DNA of 35,937 nt from an uncultured Bacteroidales bacterium (GTDB lineage: Bacteria; Bacteroidota; Bacteroidia; Bacteroidales; F082): positions 1 to 35,937 of the forward strand of contig CAJOIS010000025.1 in the NCBI GenBank assembly GCA_905234645.1, given 5' to 3'. Shown here in pieces: positions 25,770 to 33,940 of this stretch. The position numbers were made by a program, and so were the translations under genes. How positions within the stretch are numbered: the first letter of the stretch is position 1; every line of letters begins with the position of its first letter. Under the pieces are notes generated by a model, which ran no database searches, was not told the DNA's origin, and saw only the letters and a list, made by a program, of their open reading frames with translations.

Positions 25770-27593
25770 TTAGTATTTTACTATTCGCTGCACCTGATTG
25801 CCGATTTTCATCACATAGACGCCCGAAGGCAGGTCGGGTTGGATGGTAAATTGATTCACTCCATCGAACAGCCGCAGGGACTCACTGTAAAGGCAGCGCC
25901 CCATCAGATCAAATACCATCAGCTCCTGTGTCTGCCACTTCTCGGACGAAACCATGATATGGATCTCGTCGGTGAAAGGATTGGGATAAGCTTCATAACC
26001 AATAGGGGCTTCATAGGAGAAAACATTCAGGAAGGCCTCGATTTGCATTTCCATAGCTTGGTTCCTGCCACGCAAATAGGTGTCGATTTTAACTAAATCG
26101 TCTGACCATCTTGTCATACTGGTCGGGAAATGGAACCGATAGCTTTGGTTGGGCACCTCATCATTGATGCATGCGGTCAATGTGGCCAAAACGGGTCCCG
26201 TATGGTTGTAATTCAACCGTGAGTCCATCAACTCCCAAAAACGCGAACGCAGCGCCGAGACGAAATCCTGGTTTTGCAGCAGCCGGCGATAGAACAAGGT
26301 GGAAGCCGCATTGGAAGGACCCAGGTTGTCACTGGTGTCGATGATATTGGCAAACACATCCCATTCGCGGAAGAAGCATCCGTCGCCATCGAAGAACATC
26401 CAACGCCATTTACGGTTGCCCGTCTGCCAGCAGCGAACGTTGTTGGCCGGCCAGTCCACATTGGCGGAGTAGAGTTCAAAAACCGTATAGTCGATGAAGT
26501 TGTTGATGTCAATTTTCGAGCACAAGTAATCGTATTCCTCCGCATGCGAGAGGTCGGCGGTCTCCATCCAGTCATACAGCTGTTGCCACTCGGTGTCGTC
26601 GCCGTCGTCAAGCGTACACCAGTTTTTGATGATGTTGCAGCTGTCGGGGTTGACGTCATAATGGTCTTCCAGATAATGCGAATCCGTGGCTTCCTCCAGA
26701 TAATAGATACCCCAGTATTCGCCGTTCAGAAAAACGACCGTGGCGCGTGATCCTAGCACATCCACATTCAGATAGCGAGCCACACGATGACTCAAAGGGT
26801 CGTTCAGCCCGATTTGAAGCCAGTTGCTGCACCTAAAGGGTTTGAGCGTCATGTGTTTGACCTTGTCAAGGGGAATGTCATCAAAGAAACGATGCTTGAA
26901 GCGTTTCTTGCCATATTCCTCCCTAGCATAGAGTTTCATACCCTTCTGCTGGAACCTCCTTGATGCGCCTCCATGGGTGCGTAATCCTGCCTCTTGGTTG
27001 ACGCCTTGGTTGTCAAGCTCGTAGAACTCCACATTGCATCGGCGTTCCCATTCCATGCCTCTGCAAAAATAGTTGCCTGTCCATTCTGGCAGATTCGGCG
27101 ATTGCCAAGCCCCCGGAACGAAGATACCACTACTGTAGCTGAACAAGTCCAACGAGTCAGCGCATAGCGATACGACAGGCAGTCCGTGCGTGTCGCAGCC
27201 CAAGGCATGGATGAAATAGCTGTTGGTCTTCACTGCGCTGACACGATTACCGTTCCCATCAAACACCGCAGCGCGAATCACGATGCAATGCTGCACCGAG
27301 TCGGCGAGATAGAACTCCGACTCGGGACAATTGGGAATGGTGTAAATGTCCGACCTTGAGTATTTGCTGGCATCCAAAACCAAAGGTTCCTCATACAGCG
27401 GTGACTGTGCCGTTGGGCGGTTGCCGTTGGTGGTATAGCGGATATGACACTGCGGGTTATAGTTGAACAATTCCAGCTCTAAGACATCCTCATAAAAGCC
27501 TCCCGGTGCCGAAAACAACACCGTGTCGTTTTGGGCCATGGCTGCCTGAGCCAAAAGCAGGCCTAATATCAATGGGAGTATCCTTGTTTTCAT
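25770..27593 (-). CDS. CotH-kinase family protein with T9SS sorting domain (copy 1)
   Basis: 607 aa. Signal peptide about 1-20 (ending AAMAQ). An N-terminal beta domain (about 25-115; IRYTTNGNRPTAQSPLY) resembles the chitobiase/hexosaminidase C-terminal type. A CotH-like kinase region follows: YWGIYYLEEA, then NVRCWQTGNRKWRW and FFDGDGCFF (Asp402, Asp404; DGDG metal-binding motif). The last about 75 residues (YPNPFTDEI..SGVYVMKIG) are a T9SS type A sorting domain, so the protein is expected to cross the outer membrane and be anchored or released. CotH kinases phosphorylate secreted proteins in sporulating bacteria; the substrate here is unknown. Its ATG overlaps the stop of the upstream paralog (ATGA), and 6 nt separate it from the GH16-like gene. 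Confidence 0.88.
   Translation of the reverse strand: MKTRILPLILGLLLAQAAMAQNDTVLFSAPGGFYEDVLELELFNYNPQCHIRYTTNGNRPTAQSPLYEEPLVLDASKYSRSDIYTIPNCPESEFYLADSVQHCIVIRAAVFDGNGNRVSAVKTNSYFIHALGCDTHGLPVVSLCADSLDLFSYSSGIFVPGAWQSPNLPEWTGNYFCRGMEWERRCNVEFYELDNQGVNQEAGLRTHGGASRRFQQKGMKLYAREEYGKKRFKHRFFDDIPLDKVKHMTLKPFRCSNWLQIGLNDPLSHRVARYLNVDVLGSRATVVFLNGEYWGIYYLEEATDSHYLEDHYDVNPDSCNIIKNWCTLDDGDDTEWQQLYDWMETADLSHAEEYDYLCSKIDINNFIDYTVFELYSANVDWPANNVRCWQTGNRKWRWMFFDGDGCFFREWDVFANIIDTSDNLGPSNAASTLFYRRLLQNQDFVSALRSRFWELMDSRLNYNHTGPVLATLTACINDEVPNQSYRFHFPTSMTRWSDDLVKIDTYLRGRNQAMEMQIEAFLNVFSYEAPIGYEAYPNPFTDEIHIMVSSEKWQTQELMVFDLMGRCLYSESLRLFDGVNQFTIQPDLPSGVYVMKIGNQVQRIVKY
27356..27434. repeat. 79-nt block identical to 29179-29257 (CotH paralogs)
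   Basis: The two blocks are identical base for base by my reading. A second identical block of 38 nt is at 27463-27500 against 29285-29322. Both encode part of the N-terminal beta domain. Confidence 0.85.
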
Positions 27594-29416
27594 TGTCTGA
27601 TGATTTTATGGAATGAATGACCTATCTTCAGCACATAAACACCAGCCTTCAACTCGAGGTTAAGAGTGATTTCGTTGGATCCGTTGTAAAGCATGAAGGG
27701 CATGGTGAAGACTTTCCGTCCCATCATGTCGTAAATGTAGATTTCATTCGTCCCGAAAGTGTCAGAGGCAATGTTGATGTGTAATTCGCTTGAAAAAGGA
27801 TTGGGGTAGCAGTGAAAATCAAGCGCTGTGGCTTGCCCAATCGAAAGGAATATGCTTAAAGAGTCGATAATGGCCCCGGGGCGTTCTGACAGAAACTCGT
27901 TGATGACACGCATGCAATAATATTGCCATGTGGAATAGCTGCTTGGACTTCCGAAACGGTGGGATTGGTTGGGCACCTCGTCTTTCAGCGTGGCTTTGAT
28001 GTAGTCAAAATAAGGCTTCGTGTTCTGATAGTCGAAAACCGTGACCGCCAATTCATTGAATCGGCTTACAAACTGTTCTTCGAAATGATCATTCTCCAAA
28101 AGCTTCCTGAAAAACAGGGTCGCTCTCCGACTGGAAGGCCAAGTGGCATCGCCTTCATACACCGCATTGGCAAAGGCATCAAAACCTTGCTCCTCGAGGC
28201 AACCGTCACCATCATAAAAAATCCAGCGCCACTTGCCGTCACCCTCTTGCCAACAACGCAGGTTGGTAGCAGGCCAGTCGAGGTTCTCCACAAAAATCTC
28301 GAAAATGAAATAGTCAATGAAACTATGCAAGTCAATCTGTGCCTCGGCATAGGCGTATTGTTCTTCATCAGAGAGGTCGGCCTGCGCCATCCAGGCATAA
28401 AGTGCGTTAAAGTTGGCCGGGTCGCCGCACTCGGTTTCGACCCACTCTTTAATGATTGTCACATGGTCCTTGTCGACGCCCAGGTGGTCGGCCAAATAAT
28501 GCTCATCAGGTTTCTCTTCGACATAATAGATGCCCCAATATTCACCGTTGATGAACAAGACACAAGGCCGCGACGATAGGCTCTCCACGTCAAGGGGCTC
28601 AACGATGCGGTTGCAGATGTAATCCTTACAGCCTGACCCATTCCACGCGCTCATATAGGGTCGCAAGGTCAAGCGTTTGAAACTATCTAATGGTGTGGTT
28701 TCAAAGAGTCTATAATGAATGCGTTTTTTCCCGTATTCCTCTCTGGCATAAAGTGAATAACCTTTCTGGCTGCGCCACCTCGACTGCTTCCCGTGGGTAC
28801 GCAACCCCAACTGCTGGTTGAAGCCGCTGTTGCCGTCAGACTCATAGAATTCCACGTTGGTCAGTCGCTCCCACTCTCTGCCTTTCATAAAATAGTTGCC
28901 CGTGGCATAAGGATCCAAGGGGTCGAAGTGGACACCTGGAACAAAGATGCCCTCCTCGTAACCAAATAGATCCAACGAGTCGGCGCAAAGCGATACGGCA
29001 GGCAGACCATGCGTGTCGCAACCTAAGGCATGAATGAAATAGCTGTTGGTTTTCACCGTGCTGACACAACTGTCGTTTTCATCAAAAACCGCAGCCCTAA
29101 TGACAATGCAATGTTGCACCGAATCGGGGAGATAGAAGTCCTGAAGTGGACAATTGACGATGGTGTAAATGTCTGATTTTGAGTATTTGCTGGCATCCAA
29201 AACCAAAGGTTCCTCATACAGCGGTGACTGTGCCGTTGGGCGGTTGCCGTTGGTGGTGTAACGGATATGATATTGTGGATTGGAATTGAACAATTCCAGC
29301 TCTAAGACATCCTCATAAAAGCCACCCGATGCCGAAAACGACACAGTGTCATTCTGGGCCCTTAAACCGGCAACGAAAGACAAAGCGAATAATATAGAAC
29401 AAAGGCGCTTTTTCAT
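27590..29416 (-). CDS. CotH-kinase family protein with T9SS sorting domain (copy 2)
   Basis: 608 aa, same build as its downstream neighbour: signal peptide (about 1-20), chitobiase-C-like beta domain, CotH kinase region (YWGIYYVEEKPDEHYLADH; DGDG with Asp402) and T9SS sorting domain (CYPNPFSSELHINIA..GVYVLKIG). Blocks of exact DNA identity with the other copy lie in the N-terminal part, for example 79 nt (29179-29257 against 27356-27434), while the kinase regions differ, which suggests gene conversion or selection on the N-terminal domain. First gene of the operon; promoter box TATTTTTG at 29442-29435. Confidence 0.88.
   Translation of the reverse strand: MKKRLCSILFALSFVAGLRAQNDTVSFSASGGFYEDVLELELFNSNPQYHIRYTTNGNRPTAQSPLYEEPLVLDASKYSKSDIYTIVNCPLQDFYLPDSVQHCIVIRAAVFDENDSCVSTVKTNSYFIHALGCDTHGLPAVSLCADSLDLFGYEEGIFVPGVHFDPLDPYATGNYFMKGREWERLTNVEFYESDGNSGFNQQLGLRTHGKQSRWRSQKGYSLYAREEYGKKRIHYRLFETTPLDSFKRLTLRPYMSAWNGSGCKDYICNRIVEPLDVESLSSRPCVLFINGEYWGIYYVEEKPDEHYLADHLGVDKDHVTIIKEWVETECGDPANFNALYAWMAQADLSDEEQYAYAEAQIDLHSFIDYFIFEIFVENLDWPATNLRCWQEGDGKWRWIFYDGDGCLEEQGFDAFANAVYEGDATWPSSRRATLFFRKLLENDHFEEQFVSRFNELAVTVFDYQNTKPYFDYIKATLKDEVPNQSHRFGSPSSYSTWQYYCMRVINEFLSERPGAIIDSLSIFLSIGQATALDFHCYPNPFSSELHINIASDTFGTNEIYIYDMMGRKVFTMPFMLYNGSNEITLNLELKAGVYVLKIGHSFHKIIRQ
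29179..29257. repeat. 79-nt block identical to 27356-27434 (CotH paralogs)
   Basis: Partner of the block in the other CotH gene; same orientation, about 1.8 kb apart. Confidence 0.85.
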
Positions 29417-29434
29417 AGTGTTGCATTAACGTTG

Positions 29435-29442
29435 CAAAAATA
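29435..29442 (-). promoter_or_regulatory. -7 promoter box of the CotH/GH16-like operon
   Basis: TATTTTTG on the minus strand, followed by CA, 18 nt before the ATG at 29416. It stands directly behind the terminator of the upstream peptidase gene. Confidence 0.65.
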
Positions 29443-29480
29443 CAAAAAAAAACGGTCAACCGTTTTGATTGACCGTTTTT
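29443..29480 (-). terminator. Intrinsic terminator of the DPP7-like gene
   Basis: The stem AACGGTCAA (29451-29459) pairs with TTGACCGTT (29469-29477). In the minus direction a T-run follows at once. A T-run on the plus strand too makes it formally bidirectional. Confidence 0.75.
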
Positions 29481-29492
29481 TGTGGTTTTGCC

Positions 29493-29565
29493 TGTAGAGA
29501 CGTTTCCTGAAACGTCTCCTTGAAATAATGACCTTTATTTGAGACGTTTCAGGAAACGTCTCTAC
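29493..29565. repeat. Inverted pair of GTAGAGACG-family palindromes
   Basis: TGTAGAGACG-TTTCCTGAAA-CGTCTC (29493-29518) and GAGACG-TTTCAGGAAA-CGTCTCTAC (29541-29565) face each other just past the peptidase stop. The outer arms are those of the palindromes in the U32 gene; the core is different. Confidence 0.85.
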
Positions 29566-29574
29566 ATAACGGAA

Positions 29575-31761
29575 TTAAATTTTCTCTTCTTCCACGCGCA
29601 GCGGTTTGGGTTCGCCACGACGGATGTCGAGTTCATCGATGAGGTTGGTGGCACCAGCGTACTTGTCGATGATGAAGAGCACGTAACGCACGTCGACGTT
29701 GATGGTGCGCTGCAAGCGAGGCTCAAAGTTGACGTCGCCGCTCATGGCTTCCCAGTTGCCGTCGAAAGCCAGGCCGATGAGTTCGCCCTTACCGTTCATG
29801 ATGGGGCTACCGGAGTTACCACCGGTGATGTCGTTGGTCGACAGGAAGCAAACCACGAGTTCGCCGTTGTCGTCGGCATAGGCACCGAAGTCTTTCTTCT
29901 CGATGAGTTCGATGAGGCGCTTGGGAGCGTCAAACTCATAGTCGCCAGGAACGTACTTTTCGAGGATGCCGTTGGCGGTGCATACATAGTCGTAATGCAC
30001 AGCGTCGGCGGGCATATAGTCCTGCACTGAGCCGTAGCTCATACGCATGGTCGAGTTGGCATCGGGATAGAGGCTCTTCTCAGGCTGGGTGGCAGCATAG
30101 TACTCGCGCAGACCTTTGACGAAGATGTGGTCATTCTCGCTGATGGCACCCATGGCCTCGCGGTAGGCGGGAATGCCTTGCATGAGGGATTCCATCATCG
30201 AGGTGTTCATGATGTAGGCATAGTCTTTGCCAATCTTCTTGGGGTTGGGTTTGGCCAAGAAAGCCTTGATGTTTTCGGCATTGCCGAAGATGGAGTTGGC
30301 ATAGACGTCATCGGCGAAGGCGTCGATGTCGCCCTTGAACTTCTTGTCGATGATGTTATAGATCTCGGGGAGTTCCTCGGCCTTGAAGGCAGCCTTGTAG
30401 GTCTTCAGCATTTCGGCGAAGGTCTTCTTCTCCACCTGCGGGTCGGTCTCGGCAAAGAGGTCGTCCACATTCATGGATTGGAGCATCACCAGTGCCATCT
30501 CTTCGGCATCCTTGTCCTTGTCCAAATAAGCTTGATAGTAGGAGCCAAATTGGGCAGCAATACCAGCGGCACCCACGTTGGCGACGAAGTTGGGATAATA
30601 GATGTACTTGGCCACCTCGCTCATGGTCTTGTAGGCTTCCTTGAGGTTCGGGAGGGCGTTCTTGTATTCAGTCTTGTTGTTCTTGTTCACCCAATTGGTG
30701 AAGTCTTTCTCCAAGGCGACTTTAGCCTCGCTGACCTTGTTCTTGCGGAGCATGGTGCACTGGCCGATGAAATTCTTCCAAGTGTTGGCCAAGCCAGCAT
30801 GGTTGTCGGCATACATCAGGTTGATGTGGTCGTCCACTTTCATGTATTCTTCCATCACTTCGAGCTCTTTGCCGAAGATGTCGATGATGGTGGGATAGAA
30901 GGTATCCACATTATAGTCAATACCGTAGCTCGACATGTAACGCTCGGTGCTGCCAGGGAAGCCCCAAATCATGGTGAAGTCGTCCTTCTGCACGCCATCG
31001 AGGCTGATGGGAAGGTGGTGCTTGGGCGTCAGCGGCACATTGTCCTTGCTGTAGGCGGCGGGGTTGCCGTTCTTGTCGCAATAGACGCGGAAGATGCTGA
31101 AGTCGCCGGTGTGACGGGGCCACATCCAGTTGTCGGTGTCGCCACCGAACTTACCGATAGAAGAGTTGGCCACGCCCACGAGACGTACATCAGGGAACAC
31201 TTGATAGACGAACATGTAGTATTCGTTGCCCTCAAAGAAGCCCTTGATGACGGGGTTGTACTTGCCATCTTCGGAGGCGGCGGTTTCCATCTCCTTGATC
31301 TTCACACGGATGGCAGCCTGTTGGTCGTCATAGTCCATGTCATCGGTAATGACACCGAGGATGTCCTTGGTAACGTCTTCCATGCGAACGAGGAAGCTGG
31401 CAGTCATCTCGGGAGCGGGCAGTTCTTCGCCATAGTTCTTGGCCCAGAAGCCGTCTTTCAGATAGTCGTGCTCGTCGGAGCTGAGCTTTTGGATGGCACC
31501 ATAGCCGCAGTGATGGTTGGTGAACAGCAAGCCATGCTCGCTCACAATCTCACCCGTGCAGAAGAAGCCACGCGGCATGGCATCGCTGCCCAAGCCTACA
31601 ATAGCGTCTTTCAGACTGCTGTGGTTGATGCTGTAAAGCTCTTCAGGGGTCAGTTGCAGACCCATTTTCTGCATGTCAACATAGTTCAGGCGCTCGACGA
31701 ACATCGGGAGCCACATGCCTTCATCGGCATACACGCGACCCACCGAAACCATGATGGCCAT
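29575..31761 (-). CDS. S46 family dipeptidyl-peptidase, DPP7-like
   Basis: 728 aa from ATG 31761. S46 serine peptidases release dipeptides from the N-terminus in the periplasm. Seen here: FTNHHCGYGAIQ (catalytic His83 or His84), WPRHTGDFS (Asp) and TGGNSGSP (Ser650). Eighteen residues after the Ser is Gly668 (FDGNWE); in the family, Gly here goes with DPP7 (hydrophobic P1) and Arg with DPP11 (Asp/Glu P1), so DPP7 is favoured. The N-terminus is odd: MAIMVSVGRVYADEG is too short for a signal peptide. An ATG at 31773 followed by six A is in another frame, but with five A it would read MKNAMAIMVSVGRVYA, a normal leader. A frame error or homopolymer change at 31765-31770 is therefore likely. Confidence 0.9.
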   Translation of the reverse strand: MAIMVSVGRVYADEGMWLPMFVERLNYVDMQKMGLQLTPEELYSINHSSLKDAIVGLGSDAMPRGFFCTGEIVSEHGLLFTNHHCGYGAIQKLSSDEHDYLKDGFWAKNYGEELPAPEMTASFLVRMEDVTKDILGVITDDMDYDDQQAAIRVKIKEMETAASEDGKYNPVIKGFFEGNEYYMFVYQVFPDVRLVGVANSSIGKFGGDTDNWMWPRHTGDFSIFRVYCDKNGNPAAYSKDNVPLTPKHHLPISLDGVQKDDFTMIWGFPGSTERYMSSYGIDYNVDTFYPTIIDIFGKELEVMEEYMKVDDHINLMYADNHAGLANTWKNFIGQCTMLRKNKVSEAKVALEKDFTNWVNKNNKTEYKNALPNLKEAYKTMSEVAKYIYYPNFVANVGAAGIAAQFGSYYQAYLDKDKDAEEMALVMLQSMNVDDLFAETDPQVEKKTFAEMLKTYKAAFKAEELPEIYNIIDKKFKGDIDAFADDVYANSIFGNAENIKAFLAKPNPKKIGKDYAYIMNTSMMESLMQGIPAYREAMGAISENDHIFVKGLREYYAATQPEKSLYPDANSTMRMSYGSVQDYMPADAVHYDYVCTANGILEKYVPGDYEFDAPKRLIELIEKKDFGAYADDNGELVVCFLSTNDITGGNSGSPIMNGKGELIGLAFDGNWEAMSGDVNFEPRLQRTINVDVRYVLFIIDKYAGATNLIDELDIRRGEPKPLRVEEEKI

Positions 31762-31838
31762 CGCGTTTTTTCATTGATTGGATATTAAATTATTGTGATT
31801 CAACACTATTCTAAATCCATAGAATGGAAATGAGGGTG

Positions 31839-31846
31839 CAAAGATA
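31839..31846 (-). promoter_or_regulatory. -7 promoter box of the DPP7-like gene
   Basis: TATCTTTG on the minus strand, followed by CA. It lies 66 nt before the ATG at 31773 and 78 nt before the ATG at 31761. Confidence 0.6.
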
Positions 31847-31876
31847 GGAAATAATCGGATACTTTGGTAATTAATT

Positions 31877-32010
31877 GAGATTCCCCTTCGGGGAATGGAG
31901 GTTATCATGTATTAATTTGGCGGCGGCTTGCAGAGCTTATGAATCGTAAATTCCACATGCCGCCGCGGTTTACAATCCAAGCATTAACTCCATTCCCGCA
32001 GGGAATCTCC
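31877..32010. repeat. Composite inverted repeat between two divergent promoters
   Basis: Hairpin GAGATTCCCC-ttc-GGGGAATGGAG (31877-31900) and its inverted relative CTCCATTCCC-gca-GGGAATCTCC (31988-32010) bracket about 87 nt. Inside are GGCGGCGGC and GCCGCCGCGG arms. The structure has the form of a very small non-coding repeat element and sits between the -7 boxes at 31839 and 32029. The gap 31774-32052 holds no gene. Confidence 0.65.
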
Positions 32011-32028
32011 AAATTCAATAATATTCAC

Positions 32029-32036
32029 TATCTTTG
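32029..32036 (+). promoter_or_regulatory. -7 promoter box of the rRNA methyltransferase gene
   Basis: TATCTTTG followed by CA, 16 nt before the ATG at 32053. It rules out the longer reading frame that begins upstream at 31939. Confidence 0.65.
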
Positions 32037-32052
32037 CAGCAAATTTAACCCC

Positions 32053-33222
32053 ATGGAAGACAATTACCAACTCATTACAAAGACCGCTGCCGGACTTGAA
32101 GACGTGCTGGTTAAGGAAATCAAGGCCCTGGGCGCCAAGAACGTGCGTCCCATGCACCGTGCTGTCATCTGCGAAGGCAACAAGGAGCTGATGTACCGCA
32201 TCAACTACGAGGTGCGTACCGCCCTCAAGGTGCTGAAACCCTTCAAGACCTTCTTCGCCAAAAACGACGAGGAACTGTACAAGAAAGTGCAGGAAATCAA
32301 CTGGTTCGAACTCATCCGCACCGACCAGACCTTCTGCATCGACGCAGTGACGAGCGGACGCTATTTTACGCACTCGCAGTATGCCAGCCTGCGCATGAAA
32401 GACGCCATCGTCGACCAGTTCCGCGACGTCTATGGCATCCGTCCGAACATCAACACCCTCAACCCCGACCTGCGCATCAACCTGCACATCCGCGAGGACA
32501 AGGTGACCATCCTCTTCGACAGCTCGGGCGAGAGTCTGCACCATCGTGGCTACCGCAAGCAGGTCGACAAGGCCCCGATGAACGAGGTCTTGGCGGCAGG
32601 CCTCATCCTGCTCTCAGGTTGGAAGGCGGATTGCAACTTCCTTGACTGCATGTGTGGCTCGGGCACGCTGCCCATTGAGGCGGCGATGTACGCGATGAAG
32701 ATCCCGCCAGGGTATTACCGCAAGCAATGGGGCTTCATGAAATGGGACGACTACGATGCCGAGCTGTGGCAGCGCATCCGTGAGGAAGCCGACGCCAACA
32801 TCTGCGACTTCGACCATGAGATCTGGGCCTCCGACCGCTCGCCCAAGGCCGTCGCCATCGCCGAGGGCAACATCAACTACGCCCATCTGCAGCACGACAT
32901 CCACCTGATGAAAAAGGACATGCACGACCTTACCCCACCCGAAGGCGGTGGCATTGTCATCATCAACCCGCCCTATGGCGACCGTCTTGAAGAAGACGAC
33001 ATCGATGAGCTCTATGAGGAAATCGGCCGCACGCTGAAACACAACTTCCAAGGCTTCCAATGCTGGCTCATCACCGACGACGCCGTGGCGCTGCGCCATG
33101 TCGGGCTGAAGCCCACAGCCAAGATACCGATTTGGAACGGCCCGCTGGAATGCAGGTTTGTCTGCTTCGATATTTTTGAGGGATCCTTAAAGGATAAAAA
33201 GGCCAGAGAGGCTGAATCTTAG
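32053..33222 (+). CDS. THUMP-domain 23S rRNA guanine-N2 methyltransferase, RlmL-like (N-terminal half type)
   Basis: 389 aa. A THUMP-containing N-terminal part (about 1-165; begins YQLITKTAAGLEDVL) is followed by a Rossmann methyltransferase domain with CMCGSGTLPIEAA (SAM-binding loop) and IINPPYGDRL (Asn305-Tyr308, the NPPY motif of N-methyltransferases). This matches the RlmL N-terminal enzyme that makes m2G2445 in E. coli 23S rRNA; the RlmK part of the fused E. coli protein is absent, as is usual outside gammaproteobacteria. The target position here is inferred. The start at 32053 is chosen from the promoter box and the conserved N-terminus. Confidence 0.88.
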   Translation: MEDNYQLITKTAAGLEDVLVKEIKALGAKNVRPMHRAVICEGNKELMYRINYEVRTALKVLKPFKTFFAKNDEELYKKVQEINWFELIRTDQTFCIDAVTSGRYFTHSQYASLRMKDAIVDQFRDVYGIRPNINTLNPDLRINLHIREDKVTILFDSSGESLHHRGYRKQVDKAPMNEVLAAGLILLSGWKADCNFLDCMCGSGTLPIEAAMYAMKIPPGYYRKQWGFMKWDDYDAELWQRIREEADANICDFDHEIWASDRSPKAVAIAEGNINYAHLQHDIHLMKKDMHDLTPPEGGGIVIINPPYGDRLEEDDIDELYEEIGRTLKHNFQGFQCWLITDDAVALRHVGLKPTAKIPIWNGPLECRFVCFDIFEGSLKDKKAREAES

Positions 33223-33300
33223 CGTCATTGCGAGGAGGAACGACGAAGCAATCCAGGGAATATAGCTTTTTTGCCTGGATTGCTTCGTTCCTCGCAATGA
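33222..33300. repeat. REP-like inverted pair between the methyltransferase gene and pth
   Basis: GCGTCATTGCGAGG..GAAGCAATCCAGG (33222-33257) and CCTGGATTGCTTCG..CTCGCAATGACC (about 33273-33302) face each other between two convergent genes. The first unit begins right at the stop codon of the methyltransferase gene. Confidence 0.85.
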
Positions 33301-33310
33301 CCAAAAGGCC

Positions 33311-33874
33311 TTACTTCTTATTAAACTGATTCATCGTTCTGTCCACACCTTGCGTGACAAAACTCTTGATGATTTCGACGGCCTCGTCACATTTCTGGTC
33401 GACGATAGGCTCCTCTGAGGCTTTCCATTGCCCCAAAACGAAATCCACCTGACGGCCGCGCGGGAAGTCATCGCCCAAGCCGAAACGCAGGCGGCAGAAC
33501 ACGTTCGTTCCCAACTTCTCGATGATGTCGGTCAGGCCGTTGTGGCCACCGTCGGCACCCTGTTTGCGAAGACGCAACGTGCCCAAAGGCAAAGCAATGT
33601 CATCGTTGACAACTAACAAGTTTTCGATGGGTATCTTTTCTTGCTGCAACCAATATTTCACCGCCTTGCCGCTGAGGTTCATGTAGGTCGTCGGCTTGAT
33701 GACGAGCAATGTCTTGCCTTTGAACTTCATCTCCGAGGTTTGGGCAAGACGTCCCGTGGTGAAGGTCCCATCCAGGTCCTTCGCCAGGCGGTCGGCAATC
33801 TTAAAGCCGATGTTATGACGCGTGTTGTCATATTCGGCGCCGATGTTCCCCAAACAGGCAATCAGGTATTTCAT
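33311..33874 (-). CDS. pth: Peptidyl-tRNA hydrolase
   Basis: 187 aa, normal length. It frees tRNA from dropped-off peptidyl-tRNA in the cytoplasm. The N-terminus MKYLIACLGNIGAEYDNTRHNIGF carries the conserved Asn10 and catalytic His20 (motif split here as LGN and NTRHN). PTTYMNLSG, VNDDIALPLG and DGGHNGLTDI complete the family pattern. A longer frame from ATG 33934 exists, but a -7 box lies inside it (33923-33916), so the start at 33874 is preferred. It lies behind rplY, separated by a terminator, with its own promoter. Confidence 0.95.
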   Translation of the reverse strand: MKYLIACLGNIGAEYDNTRHNIGFKIADRLAKDLDGTFTTGRLAQTSEMKFKGKTLLVIKPTTYMNLSGKAVKYWLQQEKIPIENLLVVNDDIALPLGTLRLRKQGADGGHNGLTDIIEKLGTNVFCRLRFGLGDDFPRGRQVDFVLGQWKASEEPIVDQKCDEAVEIIKSFVTQGVDRTMNQFNKK

Positions 33875-33915
33875 TGGGTCGGGTTCGCTGTTTTTTCCTC
33901 TACGGAATAACCGTG

Positions 33916-33923
33916 CAAAAATA
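33916..33923 (-). promoter_or_regulatory. -7 promoter box of pth
   Basis: TATTTTTG on the minus strand, followed by CA, 41 nt before the ATG at 33874. Confidence 0.65.
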
Positions 33924-33940
33924 GATATTTTCATGATATG

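Noticed and set aside
30127..31788. Open frame of 553 codons on the plus strand
   Set aside because: It is the antisense shadow of the S46 peptidase, which has all catalytic motifs.
31939..32052. Earlier start for the RlmL-like gene
   Set aside because: It would lie upstream of the promoter box at 32029 and within the inverted repeat element.
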